Below are positions 1 to 9,499 of a DNA stretch of 64,000 nt, in pieces; within the stretch, counting starts at the first letter, position 1; each line of letters starts with the position of its first letter. Source of the DNA: Oscheius onirici (taxonomy: Eukaryota; Nematoda; Chromadorea; Rhabditida; Rhabditidae). Both the position numbers and the translations under genes were made by a program. The stretch spans positions 7,080,398 through 7,144,397 of the forward strand of contig OW051469.1 of the NCBI GenBank assembly GCA_932521025.1. The letters run 5' to 3'. Below the pieces are notes generated by a model. It was not told the DNA's origin. It ran no database searches and saw only the letters and a program-made list of their open reading frames with translations.

Positions 1-123
1 TTTCATCAGAACTGGTTCGTGGTGTCTCAAGCTGTCTCTTGTATATTTTTGTGCTATTTCGATATTAATAAAACTGAAAATTAATTATATTATATATTAT
101 ATATTTATTTCCAAATCGTAGAA
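1..123. other. AT-rich flank and 3' tail of retrotransposon
   Basis: There is no gene here. The stretch from about 70 to 115 is almost pure A/T and lies just downstream (minus strand) of the retrotransposon stop codon, so it probably contains the element's 3' tail. An AATAAA on the plus strand near 66-71 could belong to a gene that ends left of the window; this is a guess. Confidence 0.4.
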
Positions 124-3060
124 TTATCTATGTTGGACAATGACTCTATTCCACTGTTCACTTGAAGCAGTCCACCAGGGTATATCGAAGCATTTTTTGA
201 GGAAGTCTCTCCATCTTGAAGGTGGTTGTCTTCTAGGACGTTTTCTGTCGTACGGGATCCAATTAGTCACGGCTCTTGCCCATCTATCCGTTCCCATAGC
301 TGTAATCTTCCGAGCCCAGTTGAGTTTTCGCCTATCAGCCACTGTAGTCCAGTCCTGTATTCTCGTAATATCCCTTATCTTTTGATTAGTCCATCGGTGA
401 AACCTAGTAATACTGAGCATCCTTCGTTCCATTTTTCGCTGTACAATTCTGAGTTGTTCTCTATCCTGTTCGGACAGTGTCCATGTTTCACACCCATACG
501 TGACTGCCGAAGTGATACAAGCGTTAAAAAGACGCCGTCTTTTTTCCATAGGAATTGTATTATCGGTGAGCCATTTTGAGTGCTGACTCCAGGCTAACCA
601 ACCTCTTCTGATACTACGCTCTATCTCCTTGTGATGGTTTAGCGGGATTGAGACGGGCACACCCAGGTAGATTGTCTCATTTTGGAAAGAGAAAGCTTGC
701 CCATTGACGTTGATTGGAGTTCTTGTTGTGGAGCAACTAGTGAGCAGAACCGTCTTTTTGTCGTTGATACGAAGTCCGACTGTTGATGTTGCTTCAATCA
801 GCTTTTTCAGCATTTTCTCCAATTCTGGACGGGTCTTTGCAACCAGCGTAACATCGTCGGCATATTCCAGACTTGTCAAATGTCGGCCGTCCACCTTCAA
901 TCCCTGCATTTCCCAGTCTATAGATCTCAGAATGCTTCGTAAGACACAGTTGAACAGGAGCGGCGAAAGTGTGTCTCCCTGTCTTACTCCTTTTCGGAAC
1001 TCGACTTTCACCTTCTCCTGATTCACGATGACATAGGTATTCGAAGATTCGTAGAGCCTCTGCAGCATCAGTACCAATTCCACGTCAATCCCGGCAGATG
1101 TCAGAGTACTCCAAACTGCGTTCCATTCAATAGAGTCGAAAGCTTTACAGAAGTCCACAAATGCGAGATAAATCGGAATAGAGTACTCCGTGCATTTCTC
1201 TGCTACTTGCTTGATGGTATGAACGTGATCCATTGTTGAATATCCCTTTCGGAATCCACTTTGACTTGAATCCTCGAACTCTTCCAGCTTCTTCTCCATC
1301 CGTAGAAGAACAGCTTTGGTACACGTTTTGAGAACCGTCGACAGTAAGGATATCGGCCGGAAATTGCCCAGGTCTTCAGAACTTCCACCTTTGTGCAGCA
1401 ATTTCATCCAGGACTCACATAACTCGGTGGGTACGGCATCTCCTCGTGACAGCCCATTGAGGAGTGTTGCAACAGCTGGTGAGAGTTGTTCAGCGGCAAG
1501 GTTTAGCATATCAGGAAGTATATAATCCGGTCCGGGTGAATGTCCAACTTTCAAGGACTTCATTGCAAACTTGGCTTCATCTCTTGTGAAAGATGGAAAT
1601 GGATCTGCCGATGGGACGATGTACGTAGGTATAGGGATTGACCAGCGGTAGAGATTGTCATAGTACTCCTTGACCATGTGACATGTGTTAGACTGAGATA
1701 TGGCTCCAGTGGCAGCGTCTCGCATTAATAGCATAGAGTTCACGTGAGTTATGCATCTTTTGGCCCGATTCGTCCCCTGTCCTCTCATTACAGCATTTCG
1801 AATCTCCTTGTCCTTCTTTTGTTCAATATCACTGCGCAAACTATTCCTCGCCAAAGAACAAGCCTCTTTGTACGGTTGTGTCATAGATGGATTTCCTTTG
1901 AATATATGTCGTCTTGCTAGTAGATCCTTTGTATGTTCGGAGAGCCAGGGGATCTTTGGTATCTGTTCCCAACAGTTCGACGAAGCAGTCTCAGTGTAGG
2001 CACGTATAACATTGTAGGAGTCAATAGCAGAGCTATCTTCTGTACTACCAGGCAGACCAAGGATATGAGCATTCCTGACGTATTCTTGTGGATTGAATCG
2101 TAGCTGCGGCCGATGCGGTCTTCTTTTCCTTTGTGTCTTTCCGTCCTTGATCTTGGCTACCAGAAGTCGATGATCAGAGTCGAAGAGAAATGAGTGATGA
2201 ACAAAACAATTGTGTACTTTGACTCTTGTAGTCGTCATCATAAAATCGATCTGGTTGAACGTCTGACCATTGGGGCTCCTCCACGTCCATAACTTGCTTC
2301 TCTTTCGGGGGAACATCGTATTCCAAAGTTTCAAATTGTTCCTCATAGCCATTTCCGTCAATATGGTTCCTCGTTGATTGCCTTGACCAGGAGAATAGCC
2401 GCCAACAGCAAATTCATTCCCGTCCTGCCTCTGTACTTTGCAGTTAAAGTCACCAGCAATGAATGGAGTAGCTTCCTTGGGACATTTTCGGATTTCCTGT
2501 TCTACTTGGTCCAGGAAATTATCAAATTCTTCGTCCGTGTAAGTGCTTGTAGGAGCGTAACATCCAATAATGTAGAGCTGATGTGCTTTCAAGTGTAGAG
2601 CTGCAAGCCTTTCATTCCGTGGGAAAAACTTAGCTGATTTGGCAACGTCCGAGCTGGTGATAAATGCAATTCCATGAGCAGCAGATCGTCCTCCAGAATG
2701 AAATACTACTCGCTTAGACGACGATAGAATGAAAGATCCCTTCCCGACAATTCGTGCTTCAGACGTTACAAGTACATCGCAATTGAACTTGTTGAGGGCT
2801 TCTTCTATTTCTAACTGCCTGGCTGTAGTCGCTAGTGTTCTGGTGTTCATGGCTCCAATGGTGAGCAGTGGCTTTGGAGGCATTGAAATGGGGTAGAACC
2901 ACGCGTTCCCAGGCGATCCTCGTGGGCGATCTGTATTCTTCTCTCCCTGTGGTAGATATTTTCCAATTGTCTGCACTTTGGAAGAGCAATTAATTAGAAC
3001 AACATTCCACAAAACGAGTAGAAGCATAAGACGATTAAATTAAATAAAATTAATTAAATC
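75..3060 (-). mobile_element. RTE-like non-LTR retrotransposon, coding region intact
   Basis: This is a LINE-type element with one long uninterrupted ORF (124-3027) carrying an apurinic endonuclease followed by a reverse transcriptase. That order, and the lack of LTRs or integrase, identify a non-LTR element. A/T-rich sequence flanks both sides (about 70-115 and 3030-3065). The exact ends and any target-site duplication could not be fixed by eye. The clade call (RTE-like) rests on domain order, size and the general look of the RT. Confidence 0.85.
124..3027 (-). CDS. Endonuclease/reverse transcriptase of RTE-like retrotransposon
   Basis: This 967-codon ORF encodes the protein that nicks target DNA and copies the element's RNA at the nick. 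Residues about 55-295 form an exonuclease-endonuclease-phosphatase fold, with GDFN at 192-195 and the catalytic SDHR at 284-287. The reverse transcriptase spans about 490-770, with an FVDFCKAFD-type block near 623 and the YADD catalytic box at 722-725. The C-terminal part has an arginine- and tryptophan-rich region (RWRDF near 943) common in these elements. The first 50 or so residues start with a hydrophobic run that does not look like a normal ORF start; the Met at 60, just before the endonuclease core, is an alternative. No stop or frameshift is seen, so the copy is either young or under selection. RTE is the most likely clade. Confidence 0.9.
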   Translation of the reverse strand: MLLLVLWNVVLINCSSKVQTIGKYLPQGEKNTDRPRGSPGNAWFYPISMPPKPLLTIGAMNTRTLATTARQLEIEEALNKFNCDVLVTSEARIVGKGSFILSSSKRVVFHSGGRSAAHGIAFITSSDVAKSAKFFPRNERLAALHLKAHQLYIIGCYAPTSTYTDEEFDNFLDQVEQEIRKCPKEATPFIAGDFNCKVQRQDGNEFAVGGYSPGQGNQRGTILTEMAMRNNLKLWNTMFPRKRSKLWTWRSPNGQTFNQIDFMMTTTRVKVHNCFVHHSFLFDSDHRLLVAKIKDGKTQRKRRPHRPQLRFNPQEYVRNAHILGLPGSTEDSSAIDSYNVIRAYTETASSNCWEQIPKIPWLSEHTKDLLARRHIFKGNPSMTQPYKEACSLARNSLRSDIEQKKDKEIRNAVMRGQGTNRAKRCITHVNSMLLMRDAATGAISQSNTCHMVKEYYDNLYRWSIPIPTYIVPSADPFPSFTRDEAKFAMKSLKVGHSPGPDYILPDMLNLAAEQLSPAVATLLNGLSRGDAVPTELCESWMKLLHKGGSSEDLGNFRPISLLSTVLKTCTKAVLLRMEKKLEEFEDSSQSGFRKGYSTMDHVHTIKQVAEKCTEYSIPIYLAFVDFCKAFDSIEWNAVWSTLTSAGIDVELVLMLQRLYESSNTYVIVNQEKVKVEFRKGVRQGDTLSPLLFNCVLRSILRSIDWEMQGLKVDGRHLTSLEYADDVTLVAKTRPELEKMLKKLIEATSTVGLRINDKKTVLLTSCSTTRTPINVNGQAFSFQNETIYLGVPVSIPLNHHKEIERSIRRGWLAWSQHSKWLTDNTIPMEKRRRLFNACITSAVTYGCETWTLSEQDREQLRIVQRKMERRMLSITRFHRWTNQKIRDITRIQDWTTVADRRKLNWARKITAMGTDRWARAVTNWIPYDRKRPRRQPPSRWRDFLKKCFDIPWWTASSEQWNRVIVQHR

Positions 3061-3171
3061 TTGTTTAAATGTAAATCTTCCTAATTACTTGTATTTTTAA
3101 TTGCTTCGGGAAAAGTGTTGCATGTATCATCATGTATCATCAAAGTACCAAAATGAGTTTATTGACCGGTT

Positions 3172-4233
3172 CTATTCATACACGTCAAAGTCTTCCAAAT
3201 GCGTTACAAGAGGCACACGGTTGTCTCGTTCTGCGGCTACTCTGGGCAAGATGTCGTCCAAATCACGGAGCATTTCACGAACCTCACGCGGAGAGGCCTG
3301 AATGTTTTTAATTTATCTATTTCTTATATAACAGACCTGAAACTCATCTCCAACAATCTGAATCAGTTCGCTAACTGTCAACTTCTTGCCCCCGACCCAG
3401 ACGTTTACGTCTCTTGCCCCGGTGAATCTCCTTCCCAGATAATGAACCTAAACTAGTTTGTATGCTAAAAAAGACGAGTTAAAGACCTTGCGAAAATACT
3501 TGTTCATTATTGAGAACAGTTCCGTAGTGAGCAGAATTCCCCAAGTGAGATAAAGCAGTGTCATTCCCAATTGAAAAGTGTTGTCTACGATCGGAATTCG
3601 GTCGCCGAAACCGACGGTGGTGAAGCTTATGAAACTGGAAACTCATCCTATACTTATTCAGGGAAAATTTACCTAAAGTATAGTTTGTCGATTGAAGTTC
3701 CTTGGCCGGTGTTATTGACGACGCGAGAGCCGGCAATAAAAGTGACCAGAAAGAGCAACAGAACCACTCCCATCGGCATCGGAGCATCACTACTAACTTT
3801 TGCCTTGGCGTTTGGCTAAATGTCGTACTAGGAAATAAGGAAAAATAGAACAAACCACTCGGAGAAGAGTCATCAAACACCAGAAGGCCTTACTTGAATG
3901 CTTACCAAAGTTGGCCAGAGTCAGAAGCATAATCGGGGTTCCGATGAGACAAAAGACGATGGTAAAGACTCGCGCTTCATCAGTCTCCGGATACAGATTA
4001 CCGTAGCCTGCAGAGAGACCATTTTCCGGAAGATACTGTAACTCACCAATAGTTGTAAGAGTCCCGAATTCGAAGAGAATAATGTCTTTGAGAGACTTGG
4101 TCGCCAAAACCTTGTCTAGTTTTCGGAAGATTATGCCAGAGATGGTCAAGACAAAGAGCAGAAGTGCTACCAGTAGAAGTTGTGGCAGGACAGCTCGCCA
4201 GGTCTGCAAGAGTGATCGGTAGACGCGAATCAT
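3172..4233 (-). CDS. TWK-family two-pore-domain K+ channel
   Basis: This is a background K+ channel of the plasma membrane. The first exon (from ATG at 4233) gives a short N-terminus, a hydrophobic TM1, a pore helix and the first filter TTIGYG, split by a 39-nt intron (about 3999-4037). A later exon gives the second filter TTVGFGD. After a further short intron comes the cytoplasmic tail with the motif WVGGKKL and a coil ending in FDVYE-stop. By hand splicing, introns of 43 nt (after the second membrane segment), 38 nt (before pore 2) and about 34 nt (before the tail) keep one frame. The tail pattern 'GARDxxVWVGGK' is typical of nematode TWK channels. The N-terminus is short for the family, so an upstream exon is possible. 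AGMO lies upstream on the same strand. Confidence 0.85.
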
Positions 4234-4674
4234 CTCATCACTTTCTATTTTTGGCGCGAAGATTCGAGGGGGAAAAGTCTATTGTGCGTCGAGATCGGAA
4301 ACTGTCATGCATCGGTAAGCTCGATCAGAGTCACGGAATCAAAGACTAGACAGAAAGTGTCGGAACTAATCATATTCAGCCAATCGGAAAAAAATACCCG
4401 TAAGATTCCAGCGGCGATACTCTTGACCACGGAATGCTGTTGTTTCATAGCTCAGAATGAGGACATTGGAGAAATTTATCTAGTGATGAGGGGACGGGTA
4501 AGAGTAACACTGATGGCGATGGTATCGATTGCAGAGGGAGACAGGTTCCGACCGACCGACCAGCCGTCTGACCCCTCCGTTCCGCCCAACAACAAATCAT
4601 AACTCTGCCAATCTTTTTATTTCTGGGACAACTTCAAAAATGAGTGTAATGTTTATTTAACTTTGTACAATTTG
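4234..4674. other. Intergenic between TWK channel and AGMO
   Basis: No convincing exon is seen. The stretch should hold the TWK promoter and the AGMO 3' UTR. On the minus strand an AATAAA lies at 4652-4657, about 18 nt past the AGMO stop, with another at 4616-4621; either could direct AGMO polyadenylation. Confidence 0.5.
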
Positions 4675-6379
4675 TCAGTCAACTCTTTTCTTGGTTCCTT
4701 CCCCGACGTAACCAGCCGCCGATATAAGAAGAGCTGTCGTGACACTAACAGCTCCGAAGAGTGTTAACAAAGGAGCGTCTGCTAGCATTCCATAAAACGC
4801 GACCAAAGTCATTATGAGAGTGTCAAAGGCCACAGCAAATCCTCTGAAATGTTCGGTTTTATAGATTTGAAGAACACTTACTTTTGGTCAAAAAAGTATC
4901 CGAATTTCTGCATCATTGTGATTATGAAGGTTATGCCGATGGCAAAATCCGTGTAGCTCACGAAGTTTCTTTGCTGAAATTGGGGTAACATGATATTGAT
5001 TTACCTCACCTCGTTGATTTGAAGAGCGATCATAATGAACCAGACGTAAGATACCAGAAGATAGGCTCGGAGTGGGAAAGACAAGGGCGGATTGTAGATC
5101 TCGACAGGATACTCAATTTCAGGAATTCCTTCTGCCGGTTCTTCCATGTGCAGCCACCAGAAGAATAGTTTCGTTTTGACACCGGGGAAGTAGCCGGGAG
5201 GCCAGAGTGCAGCTTTGATCTGAACCGATTTTTAAACTGTTCAGAAATAGAAGTAAAAAACACAGTAATTGAATGTGCATACCTTGTTCACAGTTCCTGG
5301 GAAAATCTCCTCTCCCTTCTCGTTTCTCATCTGTCCTTTGTCCCATCCGAGTGCTTTGAACTCGAAGAACTGACACCACAGCTGGTCAAAACTGGCTACA
5401 GGAGTCACAAGACCGTAGGCTATCTCTATGTCTGGTTTCTCTCGGGCATATGTTCCGAAAAGTCTAAAGAACTTTGACTGGACAACAGATAAAGACTACC
5501 TGTCCCAAATGATCAATGTTCCTCCGTAGTTTTTGTCTATACAGTACGGATTCCTGCCGTGATGAACACGATGACTGGAGGGAGTATTGAAAAAGTATTC
5601 CAAGGGACCAAGATAAGGAACAAGCGGGGTATGCAGCCAGAACTGGTAGAGGACATTGAGATATCGGTGGACTTGGAAGACATTCGGAGGGATGATGGCC
5701 GTCTGGAGGAGGTCGAACACAGCTGTTCCAATGTCCTAAAATGGTGAAAAGTTCCCGGCAAGTAGAAAATAGAGGCTAACCTGTACAGCTCCTTGTCTCA
5801 AGGCTGTGCTCAAATTATAGTATTCTGAAGAATGGTGCATTTGATGGAACGACCAGAAGACGCCGGCTTCTGGAAAGAGAGAATCTCAAGAACACTCATT
5901 GTCAGTTCAAACCGTGGATTGCTCTGTGAGCCAAATAGTACATGAGATCCTGAGAGAAGAAGCAAAGTATCCAAGTGTAGGCGCTGTCTGGCGGGAGATC
6001 AATCTGAATTTTCCCTTGTTTTCTACAAACTTTCTTCTTACAATGTGGAATCTATCGTAGAAGGGTTTGTATAGATAGGCAGAAATTGAGTAGCCGCCAA
6101 ATTTGAAAAGAAGAGACAGTGTACCGGCGTTGATTGACGTTATCGTATCATTGAAAGCCCATTTTCGATCATCCAGAAAGAAAAATTCGAGGAGGACGAG
6201 GATCAGCATCCAGATGGTTGCCTGCAAATTTGTTTTTGTTTGAATAAATAAACAGAATAAACCTGATCAGTAAAGTTCGGGACGGCATCCTGAGTCGGGT
6301 AGGTAGTCTCGTTCGGAGTCACGATGTAGAGCAGGTAGCGAAGATTATTGGGGCTGAGCCCCTTGACCACAGTGTCCAT
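4675..6379 (-). CDS. AGMO: Alkylglycerol monooxygenase (fatty acid hydroxylase superfamily)
   Basis: This predicted integral ER enzyme cleaves the ether bond of alkylglycerols using tetrahydrobiopterin and a di-iron centre. Reading the minus strand across short introns, the start is MDTVVKGLSP (ATG 6377-6379), followed by hydrophobic segments and the three histidine boxes of the family: HRAIH (about 5925), HQMHHS (about 5838) and HRVHHG (about 5566). The middle region (LGPLEYFFNTPSSH) and the C-terminal membrane helices, ending GEGTKKRVD, fit AGMO/TMEM195 better than sterol desaturases or C4-methyl oxidases. There are at least seven exons. A splice-acceptor-like TTTTCAAG lies about 14 nt upstream of the ATG, so the mRNA may be trans-spliced. 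No broken motif was seen. Confidence 0.88.
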
Positions 6380-7249
6380 CTCGACGCCAAATCTTGAAAA
6401 CGCTTATTCTCACAGGCGATAACAGTCCGTCTGCTACACTACACAGACCAAAGGAACAAAATAATGATGATTTGTTTACTATGGGTAAGTATGAAAACAA
6501 GGCGTTTCCGAATCGAAGACCGCCACGTGAATTGAATTTTGGGAGTGAGAAGAAGGAGAAGTTTAGAAGAGTTGGCACAAAGATAAGGGAAGAACAAAAA
6601 TAGTAAAGAACTTGAAAAAAGTAACTACTGCCTTTGTTATATCATTTCTTTGTAAGAAGGGAGGCCGAAAACAAGTGCAGATAATCTTTTAGAGAGCTGA
6701 GTAGAGTTGGCAAGGAGATAAGAGAATCACTGCAAAGAGCCGAACAACAATTCTTTATTCCTCTGGACAACTACCAAAAGACGGCTTCCTATAGTCTTTC
6801 TTTGTACGAGGGCATCTAGCAGAATACCAACAGAAACATAACTTTGAGCGGAGGAAAGATATATAATAAATTAGCAAGAATAACTGGAAAGAAATCTAGG
6901 TCTTTCGCGGCTAATAAAGACCACCAAAAAACCATCTTAGCACCTGTCGGAATGCAATTACAGGTGCCCAGGACAACAAGCGCAAGCAAATAACGAGAGA
7001 AAGGTCGATGGGCCGGCCCTGTGCCTTATAAGGCGAACAAAGAAAGAGTCTGGTGAGCAGTGTTCCCTACACTCTTGTCGGCTTATCAATTACGGAAAGA
7101 CCCGCAGCTACCACACAGAACCTGAAAGAGGCTACATGGTCTAGGAAACACATTTGCACACAGATGGAAACAATTTATAGGCAGTCGTCTGAGATTTGAA
7201 GGACTAGGAAGGAGATACGAGCATACTACTGATACTGTAGTATTCAGAG
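6380..7249. other. Intergenic, AGMO 5' side and b561 gene 3' side
   Basis: About 870 bases with no supported gene. Short ORFs here lack codon structure, splice logic or recognisable domains. The AGMO promoter and the 3' UTR of the next minus-strand gene should lie in it. I see no clear repeat. Confidence 0.5.
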
Positions 7250-9490
7250 TCATGGAGAATGTGACCACAGAATTGAGACGAGCATGACCACCACACAGAG
7301 GAAAACGGCTAAAGCGACGGCGAGGTGGATGAAGAAGAGGGTGAGACGCAAGCCACTCCGCTAAAGATTTGTTTTGGATGAAAAAGAGCAAAACAAACTG
7401 TTGGTGGAGCCAGCGGGGCTTCATCGGAAGGACCATGAAGGTTGGCTAAAGCCATGCCTGATGGGCCGACGATATATCGGTGTGGCTGGATTTCGGCTGA
7501 AAACTTGGTGGTTTTATATAAAACACGAAAAGGGACAGATCCAGAGAGAACAAGAAGTCCAGACAGGAAAATTAAAGCAATCAACTCACAGATCTTGTCA
7601 CTTCGTGAGCCTCCTTTCGCTATCGCCTCCATTAGCACATTGATGAACAAAAAGAAGGCGATGTATCCTCCAAAGACCCAATTCAGTGTATGACCGTAAG
7701 ATTGTGTGAGCCCGGTTTTTCCCATAGGAATAGCCAGGACCATGGTTGTACTGGCCAGAGTCCAAGCCGTCATTCCGACTAGCCAATGAATCCAGTTGAA
7801 GATGGGACGAGATACAGCGTTTGGAGAAGGTCGCAGAAAAGCAAAGAACGGTTGACAGATGGCGAGGACTGTCGCTCCGACTCCAGTTATGGCATGCATC
7901 TTCTTTGAAAAGTCGTCCGAAGTGCATTTGTAGGAGCACTGATACCAGACCCAGCCGGCTTGGTAGAAGATGAAGAGGACTGAGACGACTTGGAGGATCA
8001 GGGAGATGAGCCAAAAGTCACGATGGAGTTGATACCAGACAGCCGTTCCTAACAACTTCTTCCGAGGGAAGAGTGGCTTGAAGTAGCGGGCGATGAGAAT
8101 AGCTGACGAGCCGAGAACCCACCAGGCGAAAACGAGAGCAATTCCTAAAAGATCTCTTTCTATCAAATTGCTTTGTCTGCACTCTTTTTTCTAGCTGACA
8201 CTGACTCACCATGCAGAATAGCTATGCGATATCTCCAATAGCGACTGACCGTCGTCTGATGCATCTCCTGTACTTCGTAGATGTTAGAGACGCTGCAATT
8301 CTCACGACAGAATGTCACCTGTTCGTTCGTGATCCAGGGAAACAATGCTCCGTCGTTAACCGAATGAATGTCCTTTTCCAGAGCTACAAAATGTTTTGGT
8401 TGTTGCGGAATCAACCTACTGAACTGATCAGCGCTGCCGCGAGCAAACAGTAGGTAGTAGCTTCCGGTCTCGAGGTCATGGATCTTGAACTGGGAGTCGT
8501 TGTAGACCAGCCGACGATTGTCCAGTAGAAGTTTAGCAGAACAGGTGAGAATACCGTCTTCCAGAATGGAAGAGGTGTCCTTCAAAAGGACAGAAGAAGC
8601 CTGAAACGGTCGTTTTAACCTGTGCAAAAAGACCAAACTTGTGGCAGTAATTCATTGAAAGTCTCGTCATTAAACGAAATTTCAACTTTTCCCGGTCCGT
8701 TGTGTGGCTGAATACAGTCAACTACCGTATCGTCATCCTAAAACAAATTGATTGTTTTTGACAAAGATCCATGCCATTCTCTGGTTGTAGCTGAATCCGA
8801 CTGCCGCGTAGTGTGGTCGAGTCGGGTCGAGATCAGTGACTGTAGACTCGATCTAAATTTCTCCAATTCGTTAGATATGTTTAAACAGACCTGTAAGAGT
8901 ATGCCATCCGGCTCGACTGCCCATTTAACAACCGAAAGACAGGGCGTTTTGTTGTTGTTGAGACATCCGGGCGGATGGAACCAACAGGATCGAGTCGAGT
9001 TGCATTCTGCCGCAGAAAAGGCCGTCCAACCGAGCCCGAACTGTAGATTATCTTATCAAAACTAGGTCGTCTCTGACCCTCATTCTCGTCTCATTCCCCC
9101 AAAAAGAGACTGCTCTCCCCTTGTCCAACAAATAACAATGTCTCGTGGTTTCTGTGACAGTCATTGCGATTTGTTGGATGCGGGGTTGGTCTCTAGGAAT
9201 ACCTGGTTTTGTTTATCGGTAAGTTTGACGAAATAGTTGAAAGATTGCCAAGTTTACAAAGATTTTTTTATCCGATATGTAATGTGTTTTCTTTGAAGAG
9301 ATTTTGTTGTAACTTTTTAACCTTTGAAGAAAAAAGTTTGTTTATGGAACGTGTTTATTGCAAAACATGGTCGCTTTACATAATCTGTGTCTGTGACTCA
9401 CAGTTTCTTGCAAACTAAACGTGAAAAAGGCGCATTGCAGCGCAATCAAAGTGATACCAAAGATCCGAAACAAGAGAAGTGAGTCTTTTG
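7250..9490 (-). CDS. DOMON and cytochrome b561 domain protein (ferric-chelate-reductase-like)
   Basis: This is a membrane redox protein of the FRRS1/stromal-cell-receptor-2-like type. A hydrophobic leader exon appears to end at a donor near 9402 (in-frame run ITLIALQCAFF). Exon 2 starts at about 9040 with a cysteine-rich segment. A DOMON-like domain follows (about 8900-8165), then a b561 core with several membrane helices (8166-7590). Four histidines that could hold two haems are visible in HRDFW, HAITG, HWLVG and YGHTLNW. By hand splicing, an intron from about 7587 and a 38-nt intron before about 7363 restore a last helix (IHLAVALAVFLC) and the stop at 7250-7252. The start codon is unresolved: the leader frame has no ATG before an upstream stop, so another 5' exon is needed. 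Likely role: electron transfer across a membrane to ferric iron or another acceptor; the substrate is unknown. Confidence 0.78.
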
Positions 9491-9499
9491 GAAAACTAA

